This document shows, piece after piece, positions 33,302 to 41,391 of a stretch of DNA of 64,000 nucleotides; the stretch's first letter is position 1, and every line of letters starts with the position of its first letter. The position numbers and the translations under genes are program-made. Source of the DNA: Blastococcus sp. LR1 (GTDB lineage Bacteria > Actinomycetota > Actinomycetes > Mycobacteriales > Geodermatophilaceae); contig NZ_JAIUJY010000002.1 of the NCBI RefSeq assembly GCF_020166105.1, forward strand, positions 434,001 to 498,000, read 5' to 3'. The notes under the pieces were generated by a model, which had not been told where the DNA came from, did no database searches, and worked only from the letters and a program-made list of their open reading frames with translations.

Positions 33302-36286
33302 CTAGGTCAGCAAGCCACGCTGGGCGGCGATGGCGACGGCCTCGGTGCGTCCGCCGGCGCCGAGCTTGGCCAGGATGTTGCTGACGTGCACGCTCGCGGT
33401 CTTCTCGCTGATGTAGAGCTCCGCACCGATCTGCCGGTTGGTCCGCCCCTGGGCCAGCAGCGCGAGGACCGACTGCTCCCGGGGCGTGAGCACCGCGGCG
33501 CCGTCGACCGCGCGCACTCCCCCGACGCCGAGCCGCCCGCGCCGGATCAGCGCCTCCACGGCCGACCGCAGCGGAGCGGCACCCAGCCGGACCGCGACGT
33601 CGTGCGCGGCCTGTGCCTCGGCGGCGGCCGCGGACCGGTCGCCGGCAGCCAGCAGCGCCTCGGCGAGCCGTCGACGCGAGCGCGCCTCCTCGTAGACGTG
33701 CCAGGAGCCGAACGACTCGACGGCCTTCCGCCACGGGCCGGGTGAGTCGTCCCCACGCAGACGCGCCGCCTCGGCCAGCAGGCGCGCCTGCCAGGCCTTC
33801 CCCTCCAGCCCCGGCTCACCGAAGGACTCGACGTAGACGTCCACGGCGGAGCGGGCCAGTTCGATCAGCGGCTCCGCCGCGCTCATCCAGCGCTCCGCGG
33901 TCGCGGTGTCGCCGACGAGCCGGGCGGCGCACGCCGCGTCGGCGGCCGGTGCCAGCGCCGTCGCGATCAGTCGCAGCACCCCGAGGTGGTCGGACTTCCA
34001 GACCGCCTGCAGCTGCCGGCTCGCGGTCATGGCTGCGTCGAGGGCGGTCTGCGGGTCGCCCGTCCAGGCGGCGAGATCGATCTCCGCCGCCGCTGTGACC
34101 ACGGTGAGCAGCACGTGCGACCTCAGCCGCGGCATCAGGGCACGCGCCCAGTCCAGCCGCTCGCGGGCAGCCGGGTCGCCGCGCCCGATCAGGACCAGCA
34201 GCGCCGCGGCACGCAGGTGCGCGGCCATGTCGGGGATGCGGGCGAGCTGGTCGGCCTCGGCCAGGCTCTCGTCCCAGCGACCGGCCATGTAGAGGACGTT
34301 GACCCTCAGGTGCCGCAGCTCCACCGAGTAGAAGGCCCACTCCATGCCGCGGTCGCGGGCCCGCTCCACGGCGCGGCCGGTCACCTCGAGCACCTCGTCC
34401 AGGCGGCCGGCCTCCCGCGCGAACGCGCCCAGGTTGAACACAGCGCGCATCTCGACGTCGACGTCGCCGGCGCGGGCGGCCCGCACCTGCGCCTCCTCCA
34501 GCCGCCGGGTGACCCACGCGAGGTCCTCCCCCGGCCGGTTGCCCGTCTGGGAGATGGCGGTGTCGGCCCAGGCGCTGTCCAGCCCGAGCGCGTCGGCGGC
34601 GGCCAGCGCCTCCTCGGCGATCGCGTCGGCCTCGTCCAGCAGCCCCAGCGAGTAGCTCATCCGGGCGTGTGTGGCGGCGGCCCAGGTGCGCACCTCCGAC
34701 GGCGGGTCGGCCGGGACCAGCGCCAGGGCGGCCCGAGTCTGCTCGTGGGCGCCCTCGACGTTCTCGACCCGGACCATCGCCTGCGCCAGCGTGTAGTGCA
34801 CCCGCGCACGCACCTTCGGGTCCCCGTCCGGCCCGAGCACGTCCAGCGCCGCGCGGAGCAGTGCAACGGCACGGTGCAGCTCACCGGCCGACCGGGCGCA
34901 GACCGCCGTCTCGAAGAGCAGCGCGGCCTGGTCCCGGCCGGCCCGCTCCTCCGCGTCGGGCACCGCCGACCACAGCGCCAGGGCCGCCTCGAGGTGCTGC
35001 AGCTGCTCGGCCGGGGCTCCGACGCAGCAGGCGTCGTCGGCGGCCTCGAGCGCGGCGGTCAGCGCGCCGGGCAGGTCGTTGCTGCCGCGGGCGTGATGCG
35101 CCCGCTCGGCGGCGGTGCCGGCCGTCGGGTGCTGCGCCAGGTAGCCGGCGATCGCGGCGTGCAGACGGACCGCCTCGCCGGGCAGGAGGTCGGCGAGCAC
35201 CGCCTCGCGCAGCAGCGCGTGCCGGAACCGGTAGTGGCCGTCGTCGTGGACGACGAGCAGGTGGTGGTGCACGACCTCGGCGAGCGCCCGCTCGAGCTCC
35301 TCGGGGGCCAGGTCGACGACGCCGGCCAGCGACTCGTGGCGCACCTTGCGGCCTGCGACGGCCGCCACCCGCAGCACCTGCTGGGCGGCCGGCGAGCGCT
35401 GCTCCACCCGGGTCATCAGGACGTCGGCCAGGGCCCAGGGCAGGGCCTCGCCGTGCACCCCCGCGGCCACCAGCTCCTCGGCGAAGAAGGCGTTCCCCTC
35501 CGCCCGTGCCACCACGTCGTCGAGCGCCCGCTCGCTGAGCCCGCCCGCCTCGTGGCCGAGCCCGCGCACCAGCTCGCGCAGCGCCTGCGGCGGCAACGGC
35601 TCGAGGTCGACGCGCTCCACCCCGGGCAGCCGGACGAGCTCCGCGAGCAGCGGCCGGAGCGGGTGCCGGCGGTGCAGGTCCTCGGAACGGTAGGAGGCGA
35701 CGACGGCGATCGGCTCGTCCGCGAGCCGGGCGAGGAGGTAGCGGAGCAGGTCGCGGCTGGACCGGTCGGCCCAGTGCACGTCCTCGAGGACGAGGAGCAG
35801 CGGGCCGGTCGAGGCGAGCTCGCAGAGCAGGTGCGCGACGGACTCGAACAGCAGGAGCCGGCCGTCGTCGGCGGGCTGGGGCATGGCGCGGTTGGGCAGC
35901 GGACGCCCGAGGTCCTGCTCCTCGCCGGTCGGGCGGATGGCCGCGGCCCCGCTGGGCCGGCCGGAGAGCAGGGCGCCCAGCACCGGGTTCTCCCGCGCGG
36001 AGAGCGCCAGCTCCGGGTCGGCGGCGACCGGGCGCAGCAGGTCGACGAAGGGCAGGTAGGGCAGGCCGACGTCCCCGAGGTCGACGCAGTGCCCGATCAG
36101 GACCCGGACGCCGCGCTCGGTCGCCCGGCGGCTCAGCTCGTCCAGCAGCCGGGTCTTGCCGACCCCGGCGTCGCCGGCCAGGAGCACGGCCGACGACCGC
36201 CCGCCGGCCGCCCGGCCGACGTGCGCGAGCAGCCGGTCCAGCTCGTCGGCCCGGCCGACCAGCGGCCCCTCGTCCCATCGCGTCAC
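33302..36286 (-). CDS. LAL-type LuxR-family regulator (AAA-ATPase, TPR, HTH)
   Basis: 994 residues, the large ATP-binding LuxR (LAL/MalT-like) architecture. Amino-terminal ATPase: VGRADELDRLLAHVG, Walker A GDAGVGKT (38-45) and LVLEDVHWADRSSRDLLRYL as Walker B/sensor. The middle 500 residues are TPR-like helical repeats (AEQLQHLEAALALWSAV and similar), the signal-binding platform in relatives. The end is a LuxR helix-turn-helix (933-994: LTPREQSVLALLAQGRTNRQ then SEKTASVHVSNILAKLG). It should activate transcription when it binds ATP and an inducer. Target genes are unknown; the nearest divergent genes begin at 36739. GTG 36286 is the start. The open frame extends upstream but without homology. 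Confidence 0.92.
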   Translation of the reverse strand: MTRWDEGPLVGRADELDRLLAHVGRAAGGRSSAVLLAGDAGVGKTRLLDELSRRATERGVRVLIGHCVDLGDVGLPYLPFVDLLRPVAADPELALSARENPVLGALLSGRPSGAAAIRPTGEEQDLGRPLPNRAMPQPADDGRLLLFESVAHLLCELASTGPLLLVLEDVHWADRSSRDLLRYLLARLADEPIAVVASYRSEDLHRRHPLRPLLAELVRLPGVERVDLEPLPPQALRELVRGLGHEAGGLSERALDDVVARAEGNAFFAEELVAAGVHGEALPWALADVLMTRVEQRSPAAQQVLRVAAVAGRKVRHESLAGVVDLAPEELERALAEVVHHHLLVVHDDGHYRFRHALLREAVLADLLPGEAVRLHAAIAGYLAQHPTAGTAAERAHHARGSNDLPGALTAALEAADDACCVGAPAEQLQHLEAALALWSAVPDAEERAGRDQAALLFETAVCARSAGELHRAVALLRAALDVLGPDGDPKVRARVHYTLAQAMVRVENVEGAHEQTRAALALVPADPPSEVRTWAAATHARMSYSLGLLDEADAIAEEALAAADALGLDSAWADTAISQTGNRPGEDLAWVTRRLEEAQVRAARAGDVDVEMRAVFNLGAFAREAGRLDEVLEVTGRAVERARDRGMEWAFYSVELRHLRVNVLYMAGRWDESLAEADQLARIPDMAAHLRAAALLVLIGRGDPAARERLDWARALMPRLRSHVLLTVVTAAAEIDLAAWTGDPQTALDAAMTASRQLQAVWKSDHLGVLRLIATALAPAADAACAARLVGDTATAERWMSAAEPLIELARSAVDVYVESFGEPGLEGKAWQARLLAEAARLRGDDSPGPWRKAVESFGSWHVYEEARSRRRLAEALLAAGDRSAAAAEAQAAHDVAVRLGAAPLRSAVEALIRRGRLGVGGVRAVDGAAVLTPREQSVLALLAQGRTNRQIGAELYISEKTASVHVSNILAKLGAGGRTEAVAIAAQRGLLT

Positions 36287-36348
36287 GGGGTGGATCGTGG
36301 CACGGACCTGCGACGATCCCGATCCGCCGTGCTCCGGACGGGGTGCGG

Positions 36349-36480
36349 TCAGCGCGAACGCCGGCGCAGCCGGATCCAGGGGCCGCGACGGCTGCGCCCG
36401 GACCGGTCGAGCTGCTGCAGCTGTTCGCGGCGGTAGGCGAGCTCGGCGTCCAGTGCGGGGTTGCTGTAGTGCAGGGCCAT
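36349..36480 (-). CDS. Short conserved hypothetical protein (43 aa)
   Basis: 43 residues: a helical head (HYSNPALDAELAYRREQLQQ) and a strongly basic tail (RSGRSRRGPWIRLRRRSR). ATG 36480 has GAGAGGA about ten bases upstream. It lies 62 bases before the LAL regulator on the same strand, so it may be the first gene of that transcript. No function is known; the basic tail would suit nucleic acid or membrane-surface binding (inference). Support is moderate because the gene is so short. Confidence 0.5.
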   Translation of the reverse strand: MALHYSNPALDAELAYRREQLQQLDRSGRSRRGPWIRLRRRSR

Positions 36481-36738
36481 CGGAACCGCGTCCTCTCGTG
36501 GGTGTTTCTCGGTACGAGAGAGACGTTCGTTCTGAGGGGTGGGCTCCGGCATCGGCCGACCGGGCAGTCCCGGCGGGGGAAACGGGTCCTAAGGGGGTCT
36601 CGGGCACACCCCTTAGAGGGACATCGGCCCGCCGCGGCGGTTCCCGCGCTCCCCCGCAGGGCACGGTTCGCCCCGCGGCGATCGCCGCCGGTCCCGCGTG
36701 CCTCCGGGCCGACAGGACCGCGAGGAAGGGAGTTCGCA

Positions 36739-36984
36739 ATGCGGCTCGGAACTGCCATCGTCCTGCTCGCCCTGGGCGCGATCCTGACCTTCGCCCTGCG
36801 CGTCGACGTCAGCGGCGTCGACCTCCAGGTGGTCGGCTGGATCCTCATGATCGCCGGCGCTCTGGGCATCGTCCTGGAGCTCGCCGTCTGGGGTCCGCGC
36901 CAGCGCCGGGTCACCCACACCGACTCCTACGGCGAGGCCGCCGGCGCACCTGCCCGCCGGAGCACCACCGAAGAGACCTACTGA
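36739..36984 (+). CDS. DUF6458-type small membrane protein
   Basis: 81 residues, two membrane helices (about 5-20, AIVLLALGAILTFAL, and 32-50, VGWILMIAGALGIVLELAVW) flanking RVDVSGVDLQ, the signature of the actinobacterial DUF6458 family; the tail is polar. Function unknown, often annotated as a stress-linked small membrane protein. ATG 36739 has GAAGGGAG eight bases upstream. It ends 20 bases before a strong bidirectional terminator. Confidence 0.8.
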   Translation: MRLGTAIVLLALGAILTFALRVDVSGVDLQVVGWILMIAGALGIVLELAVWGPRQRRVTHTDSYGEAAGAPARRSTTEETY

Positions 36985-37004
36985 GCGCACCCGCTCAGCA
37001 CGGC

Positions 37005-37038
37005 GAAGGGCCCCCGTCAGCGTGGACGGGGGCCCTTC
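37005..37038. terminator. Bidirectional hairpin terminator
   Basis: A perfect 14-bp stem (37005-37018 with 37025-37038, GAAGGGCCCCCGTC) and loop AGCGTG sit between the convergent DUF6458 and MHS transporter genes (ends 36984 and 37045). Confidence 0.85.
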
Positions 37039-37044
37039 GACGTC

Positions 37045-38343
37045 TCAGCGCAGCTCGGTGCCCTTGGTCTCCTTGAGCGTGAGGATCACGCTGAACGCCA
37101 CCACGGCGGCCACCGCCACGTAGATGAAGAACCAGAGCGGACGATCGGCGTCGGACAGCGCGGTGATGACCAGCGGCGCCGTCCCGCCGAAGATCGCGAC
37201 GGTGAGGTTGTACCAAGCGCCGATCCCGGTCGCCCGCAGCTCCGTCGGGAACAGCTCGCTCATGATCGCCGGAGCGATCGAGGCCATCAGTGCGTAGAGC
37301 CCCAGCCCGACGCAGAAGACGACGATGAGCGACGCCAGGTTGTCCTGCACCAGGAACGACAGCGGCACGATGAGCACCGCCATCGCGCCGGACCAGATGA
37401 GCAGCTGCGGCTTGCGGCCGATCCGGTCCGACAGCTTGCCGAACGGATAGCAGAGCGCCACGAACAGCGCCGTCCCCACCGACAGCGCGATGAAGACGTC
37501 GGTCGAGTCGGCGTCCCGGAAGTTGATCGCGAACGGCGTCAGGGCGCTGAAGAACGTGTAGTACGACAGCGTCGAGAGCAGCGTGAAGGCGCAGAGCTGG
37601 AGCACTGCCCGCGGGTGGTGCTTGATCGTCTGCATCAGCGGGTTCTTGGTCGCCTTCGCCTTCTCGGCGTTCTCCTCGAACTGCTCGGTCTCCACCAGCG
37701 AGCGGCGCAGCCACATGCCGATGAACCCGAGCAGACCGCCGATGAAGAAGGCGATCCGCCAGCCGTAGGACTCCAGCTGGTCCTGGTTCAGCACCGTCGT
37801 CAGCAGCACACCCATGAGCGAGGCGGCGAGCAGCGCGGAGCCGGTCGAGATGTAGAAGAACGCCGAGTAGCGGCCGCGGTGCGCCGGCGGCGCGATCTCG
37901 CCCAGGTACGCCGAGGCGTTGGAGACCTCGCCGCCCAGCGACATGCCCTGCGCGATCCGCGCCAGCAGCAACAGGATCGGCGCGAACCAGCCGACCTGCT
38001 CGTACGTCGGCAGGAGCGCGATGACCATGGAGCCGCCGGCCATCAGCAGGATGGTCAGCAGCATCCCGGCTTTGCGCCCCTTGAGGTCGGCGAACCGCCC
38101 GAGGACCAGCCCGCCGAGCGGCCGGAAGAAGAAGGCGAGGGCGTAGGTCGACGTCGCGCCGATCAGCTTCAGCGCCTCGTTGTCGCCGGGGAAGAACTGC
38201 CCCGCGAAGAAGACGACGAAGGTCGCGTAGACGGTCCAGTCGAACCACTCGACCGCGTTGCCGATGCTGGCGGAGACCAGCGTCTTCACCGGGAGCTTGT
38301 GCTTCTCCTCGGTCGCCTGCTCGTGTCTTACCGCGCCCGCCAT
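37045..38343 (-). CDS. MHS-family MFS transporter (metabolite/H+ symporter)
   Basis: 432 residues, about twelve membrane helices, of the metabolite:H+ symporter group that includes ProP and KgtP. Diagnostic segments are VSASIGNAVEWFDWTVYATF at helix 1, FFRPLGGLVLGRFADLKGRK (the loop 2/3 motif) and RIAQGMSLGGEVSNASAYLG in helix 4. It would import an organic acid, betaine or similar solute with protons. ATG 38343 follows GAGGGGGGC. The promoter contains a 16-bp palindrome (38389-38404) and is directly downstream of the candidate small RNA. Confidence 0.9.
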   Translation of the reverse strand: MAGAVRHEQATEEKHKLPVKTLVSASIGNAVEWFDWTVYATFVVFFAGQFFPGDNEALKLIGATSTYALAFFFRPLGGLVLGRFADLKGRKAGMLLTILLMAGGSMVIALLPTYEQVGWFAPILLLLARIAQGMSLGGEVSNASAYLGEIAPPAHRGRYSAFFYISTGSALLAASLMGVLLTTVLNQDQLESYGWRIAFFIGGLLGFIGMWLRRSLVETEQFEENAEKAKATKNPLMQTIKHHPRAVLQLCAFTLLSTLSYYTFFSALTPFAINFRDADSTDVFIALSVGTALFVALCYPFGKLSDRIGRKPQLLIWSGAMAVLIVPLSFLVQDNLASLIVVFCVGLGLYALMASIAPAIMSELFPTELRATGIGAWYNLTVAIFGGTAPLVITALSDADRPLWFFIYVAVAAVVAFSVILTLKETKGTELR

Positions 38344-38379
38344 GGTGCCCCCCTCGGTCGTGCGGTCGTGACCGGGCTC

Positions 38380-38408
38380 ACGCTAGAGCGGTCAACGTTG
38401 ACCGGCAC
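38380..38408 (-). promoter_or_regulatory. MHS transporter promoter with 16-bp palindrome
   Basis: Reading the minus strand, TAGCGT (38380-38385) is a good -10 for the transporter. Its -10/-35 spacer is filled by the perfect palindrome CGGTCAACGTTGACCG (38389-38404); the matching -35 (38403-38408) is poor. A dimeric regulator bound here would control the transporter; which regulator is unknown. Confidence 0.6.
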
Positions 38409-38422
38409 CTCGAGCCGGACGC

Positions 38423-38459
38423 ACGAGAGCCCCCGCCCGGAAGGGGCGGGGGCTCTCGT
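38423..38459 (-). terminator. 16-bp hairpin terminator of the candidate small RNA
   Basis: Perfect arms 38423-38438 and 38444-38459 (ACGAGAGCCCCCGCCC) with a five-base loop. It lies between the structured RNA and the transporter promoter, so on the minus strand it would end the small RNA before the transporter gene. Confidence 0.8.
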
Positions 38460-38602
38460 CGTGATGAGGTCCGGACCGGATGACGGCCGCCTCGCGGCGA
38501 AAAGCACAACACGGCTCCAGGCCCCCGACCGAGGTCGGGGCGGTAGTCCGTGAAGGCGTAACCAAATGGCACCCGGGGGCACGATGCACCCGGTCCGGAC
38601 TC
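38423..38602 (-). ncRNA. Candidate structured small RNA with own promoter and terminator
   Basis: Minus-strand candidate transcript of about 180 nt in the only gap above 300 bases in the window (38344-38671). Promoter: GCGACA (38631-38636), 17-base spacer, TACTCT (38608-38613). The predicted 5' end pairs with a region 110 bases downstream: GTCCGGACCGG (38590-38600) with CCGGTCCGGAC (38469-38479), 11 perfect pairs. Inside are a 7-bp hairpin (38523-38540), a 5-bp helix closing it (38548-38552 with 38510-38514) and a GCCGC hairpin (38486-38498). A 16-bp terminator ends it. I do not recognise the fold: it lacks the core motifs of common riboswitches, SRP RNA, tmRNA and RNase P RNA. The closed rod-like form recalls 6S RNA, but that is only a resemblance. 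Confidence 0.55.
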
Positions 38603-38671
38603 CGCCCAGAGTACGCGCCAGAGCACCCCCTGTCGCTGTCCGCCGTGTCACGCCGCGTGGGCCCGGAGGGT

Positions 38672-39421
38672 TCAGTTCAGCCCGCGCTCGTCCTGCTTCA
38701 GGGCGGTGTCCACGGTCAGCGCGGAGGCGATCACCATGCTCGCCAGCGGCTCGGGCAGCCGGTAGTGCACCAGGACGACGTAGCGATCGGCGGTGGTGAA
38801 CATCGTGCGCGCCAGCCCCTCCCACTTCTTCGTGATGCGGGCGACCTCGGTGCCGGCGGCGTCGAGGACGGCGAAGTCCCAGGCCCACCAGTTCTCCGCC
38901 TGGATGCTCCCGATCACCTGGTTCCCGGCGACCAGGTCGAAGCGGATCCGGCCGAAGACGTTGGCCTGCACGATCTCGCCCAGCGCCGTCCCGTCGGGGC
39001 GCTGCACGATGATCCGCGACTTCATCACCTTGGCCGGGCGGGTGAGCACCAGCACCGGGCCGGTCGCGTCGCGCACCTCGAGGTGGTGGGTGAGGAACTG
39101 GTCGAGGCTGGAGAGCAGCCGGACCGCCTTCTTCATCGCCGACTGCCCCACCTGGACGACGGCGCCGATCTGCTGCCCCTGACCGTCGTAGACCGCGTAC
39201 TCGTTGGTGAGCTCGATGAGCTTCGTCTTCTGCGACACGAGCAGCACCGGCTGGTCGTAGAGCGACGGGCCGGCGGGCAGCTGCTGGACCGGCGCCTGCT
39301 GGACCGGCGGCGGCGCGGTCTGCTGCTGGAGGTGCTCGGTCCAGCTCTGGCCGTCCCACCAGCGGGGCGCCGGGCCCCCTGCGGGATCGGGGTACCAGCC
39401 GGGCGGCGGGGGTCGGGTCAC
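38672..39421 (-). CDS. DUF2510 plus LURP-one/scramblase-like protein
   Basis: 249 residues. Residues 3-28 are a DUF2510 module (PPPGWYPDPAGGPAPRWWDG), a tryptophan-rich motif at the amino end of many actinobacterial membrane or secreted proteins. After a Gln/Pro linker comes a LURP-one-related/phospholipid-scramblase-like beta-barrel domain of about 185 residues (SLYDQPVLLVSQKTKLIEL, then FDLVAGNQVIGSIQAENWWA). Bacterial members have no assigned role. GTG 39421 is seven bases after TAGCTT (39429-39434, minus strand), leaderless, with its start 30 bases from the divergent M20 peptidase start. Confidence 0.82.
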   Translation of the reverse strand: MTRPPPPGWYPDPAGGPAPRWWDGQSWTEHLQQQTAPPPVQQAPVQQLPAGPSLYDQPVLLVSQKTKLIELTNEYAVYDGQGQQIGAVVQVGQSAMKKAVRLLSSLDQFLTHHLEVRDATGPVLVLTRPAKVMKSRIIVQRPDGTALGEIVQANVFGRIRFDLVAGNQVIGSIQAENWWAWDFAVLDAAGTEVARITKKWEGLARTMFTTADRYVVLVHYRLPEPLASMVIASALTVDTALKQDERGLN

Positions 39422-39451
39422 GGCCGCCAAGCTAGTGCCAGACTCCGACGC

Positions 39452-40723
39452 ATGGCCGACCTCACCGCCGTCGAGGCCCGGGTGCTCTCCGCCGTCGACG
39501 AGCAGTGGGCCGTCGAGCGGCTGTGCGAGCTCGTGGCCGTCCCCTCGGTGGGCGGCACCCTGGCGGAGAGCGAGGCCCAGCACCTCGTCGCCGACCGGCT
39601 CGAGGAGCTCGGCTGCACGGTCGACCGCTGGCAGATCGACCTCGGCGAGGCGGCCACCGCACCCGACGCACCGGGGCAGGAGGTCCACCGCACCGAGGCC
39701 TGGGGCGTCGTCGGCACCGTCCCCGGCGCCGGGGAGGGGACGCCGGCGCTCGTGTTCTCCGGCCACACCGACGTCGTCCCGCCCGGCGACCGTTCGCTCT
39801 GGGCGGGCGATCCCTTCGTCCCCCGCCTCGCCGACGGCTCGGTGCACGGCCGCGGGGCCTGCGACATGAAGGCCGGGGTGGTGGCCGCGCTCGCCGCCGT
39901 CCAGGCACTGCGGACGGCGGAGGTGCGCCTGGCCCGGCCGCTGGCGGTGCACGCCGTCGTCGGCGAGGAGGACGGCGGGCTCGGCGCGTGGGCGACGCTC
40001 CGCCGGGGCCACACCGGCGACGTCTGCGTCATCCCCGAGCCGACCGCGCAGTCGGTGATGACCGCGCACGCGGGAGCGCTCACCTTCCGGCTGGAGGTGA
40101 CCGGCCAGGCCGCGCACGCCGCGCTGCGCCACCGCGGGGTGAGCGCGATCGAGCTGTTCGAGCACCTGCACGCCGGCCTGCGGACGTTCGAGGCCGAGCG
40201 GCAGCGCGACGCCGACCCGCGGTTCGGCGACGCCCCCTTCCCCTACGGCCTCTCCATCGGGCGCCTGGAGGCCGGCGACTGGGCGAGCTCGGTGCCCGAC
40301 CGGCTCGTCGCCGAGGGGCGCTACGGCGTCCGGCTGGGCGAGCCGGTGGAGACCGCCCGGGCCGCGCTCGAGGCCCGCCTCGCCGAGCTCTGCGCCGGAC
40401 ATCCCTGGCTGGCCGGGCACCCGGCCCGGCTGACCTGGATCGGCGGCGCCTTCGCCAGCGGGCAGCTGCCGGCCGAGCACCCGCTGCTGGACCGGGTCCG
40501 CGCCGCCGTCGTGGACGCCGGGGGCCCGCCCCCGCCGGAGCGCGCGCTGACCGCCGGCACCGACCTGCGGCTCTACGCAGCCGCCGGCATCCCGACGCTG
40601 CACTACGGCCCCGGCGACCTCGAGCTCGCGCACGGGCCGCTGGAGCGGGTGCCGGTCGCCGAGCTGGTCACCTCGGCCCGCGCCTTCGCGCTCCTGGCGC
40701 TGCGCAGCTGCGGGGTCCGGTGA
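39452..40723 (+). CDS. M20-family metallopeptidase (ArgE/DapE/CPG2-like)
   Basis: 423-residue zinc hydrolase. Metal and catalytic residues are in place: SGHTDVVPPGD (His105, Asp107), GRGACDMKAGV (Asp138), GEEDGG (Glu172 general base, Glu173 ligand), and HYGPGDLELAHGPLE at the end (His ligand). The dimerisation domain covers about 195-320. The family removes acyl groups from amino acids or cuts dipeptides; DapE and ArgE are common members but this sequence is not close enough to name the substrate. ATG 39452 is seven bases after CAGACT (39439-39444), leaderless. The HD-domain gene overlaps its stop (GTGA). Confidence 0.88.
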   Translation: MADLTAVEARVLSAVDEQWAVERLCELVAVPSVGGTLAESEAQHLVADRLEELGCTVDRWQIDLGEAATAPDAPGQEVHRTEAWGVVGTVPGAGEGTPALVFSGHTDVVPPGDRSLWAGDPFVPRLADGSVHGRGACDMKAGVVAALAAVQALRTAEVRLARPLAVHAVVGEEDGGLGAWATLRRGHTGDVCVIPEPTAQSVMTAHAGALTFRLEVTGQAAHAALRHRGVSAIELFEHLHAGLRTFEAERQRDADPRFGDAPFPYGLSIGRLEAGDWASSVPDRLVAEGRYGVRLGEPVETARAALEARLAELCAGHPWLAGHPARLTWIGGAFASGQLPAEHPLLDRVRAAVVDAGGPPPPERALTAGTDLRLYAAAGIPTLHYGPGDLELAHGPLERVPVAELVTSARAFALLALRSCGVR

Positions 40724-41391
40724 GCACGCTGGTCGGCTTCGACGCCTGGACGGCGCTGGCCGGCGACTCCCCCACCTCCCGCACCGAGTGGGCCGCCGTC
40801 GTCGCCGCCTGGAGCGAGCCGCACCGGCGGTACCACGACCTCGCGCACCTGGCCGCCGTCCTCGGGCTGGCCGCGCAGCTTGCCGGGGACGCCCCGGACC
40901 GCGACGCCGTCCTGCTCGCCGCCTGGTACCACGACGTCGTCTACGACCCGGAGCGGTCGGACAACGAGGAGATCAGCGCCGCCCGTGCCCGGGCCGGGCT
41001 GCGCGGGCTGGTGCCGGACGACCGGGTCGAGGAGGTCGTGCGGCTGGTCCTGCTCACCGCGGGCCACGCCCCGGAGCCCGACGACGTCAACGGCGCGGTG
41101 CTCTGCGACGCCGACCTCGCCGTGCTGGCCGGGCCTCCGGAGGCCTACGTGGTCTACGCGTCGGCGATCCGCGCCGAGTACGGGCACCTCTCCGACGAGG
41201 TGTTCACCGCGGGGAGGATCGCCGTCCTCGAGCAGCTGCTGGCGCTCCCCCGCCTCTACCGGCTGCCCGCCCTCGCCGACTGGGAGCCGCGGGCCCGGGC
41301 GAACCTGGCCGCCGAGCTCAGCCTGCTCCGGTCGCGCGCCGGGGCGGGCGGGACTTCTTCCGGCGGAGCCCCGCCGCCATCAGGCGGCTGA
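40720..41391 (+). CDS. HD-superfamily metal-dependent phosphohydrolase
   Basis: 223 residues of the predicted HD phosphohydrolase group COG4339. Ligands visible: RRYHDLAHL, AAWYHDVVYDPERSDNEEIS (the His-Asp doublet) and LLTAGHAPEPDDVNGAVLCD ADL (His and Asp). Residues 1-190 form the domain; the last 30 (AGAGGTSSGGAPPPSGG) are low complexity. Substrate unknown, probably a nucleotide or its conjugate. GTG 40720 overlaps the upstream TGA. The last 74 bases are antisense to the end of the DUF4031 gene, so one of the two tails may be dispensable. Confidence 0.87.
   Translation: MSTLVGFDAWTALAGDSPTSRTEWAAVVAAWSEPHRRYHDLAHLAAVLGLAAQLAGDAPDRDAVLLAAWYHDVVYDPERSDNEEISAARARAGLRGLVPDDRVEEVVRLVLLTAGHAPEPDDVNGAVLCDADLAVLAGPPEAYVVYASAIRAEYGHLSDEVFTAGRIAVLEQLLALPRLYRLPALADWEPRARANLAAELSLLRSRAGAGGTSSGGAPPPSGG

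Noticed and set aside
33302-36739. 1145-codon version of the LAL regulator
   Set aside because: The extra amino-terminal part has no homology, overlaps the 43-residue gene and the divergent promoter; GTG 36286 matches the family start.
38378-38626. 82-codon minus-strand frame in the 38.4-38.6 kb gap
   Set aside because: It runs through a 16-bp terminator and a promoter palindrome, has no ribosome site or homology, and the region is better explained as a structured RNA.
38461-38640. Identification of the gap RNA as a known riboswitch (c-di-AMP, SAM, TPP, cobalamin, FMN), SRP RNA, tmRNA or RNase P RNA
   Set aside because: The conserved core sequences of these classes are missing on both strands; only a loose resemblance to 6S RNA remains.
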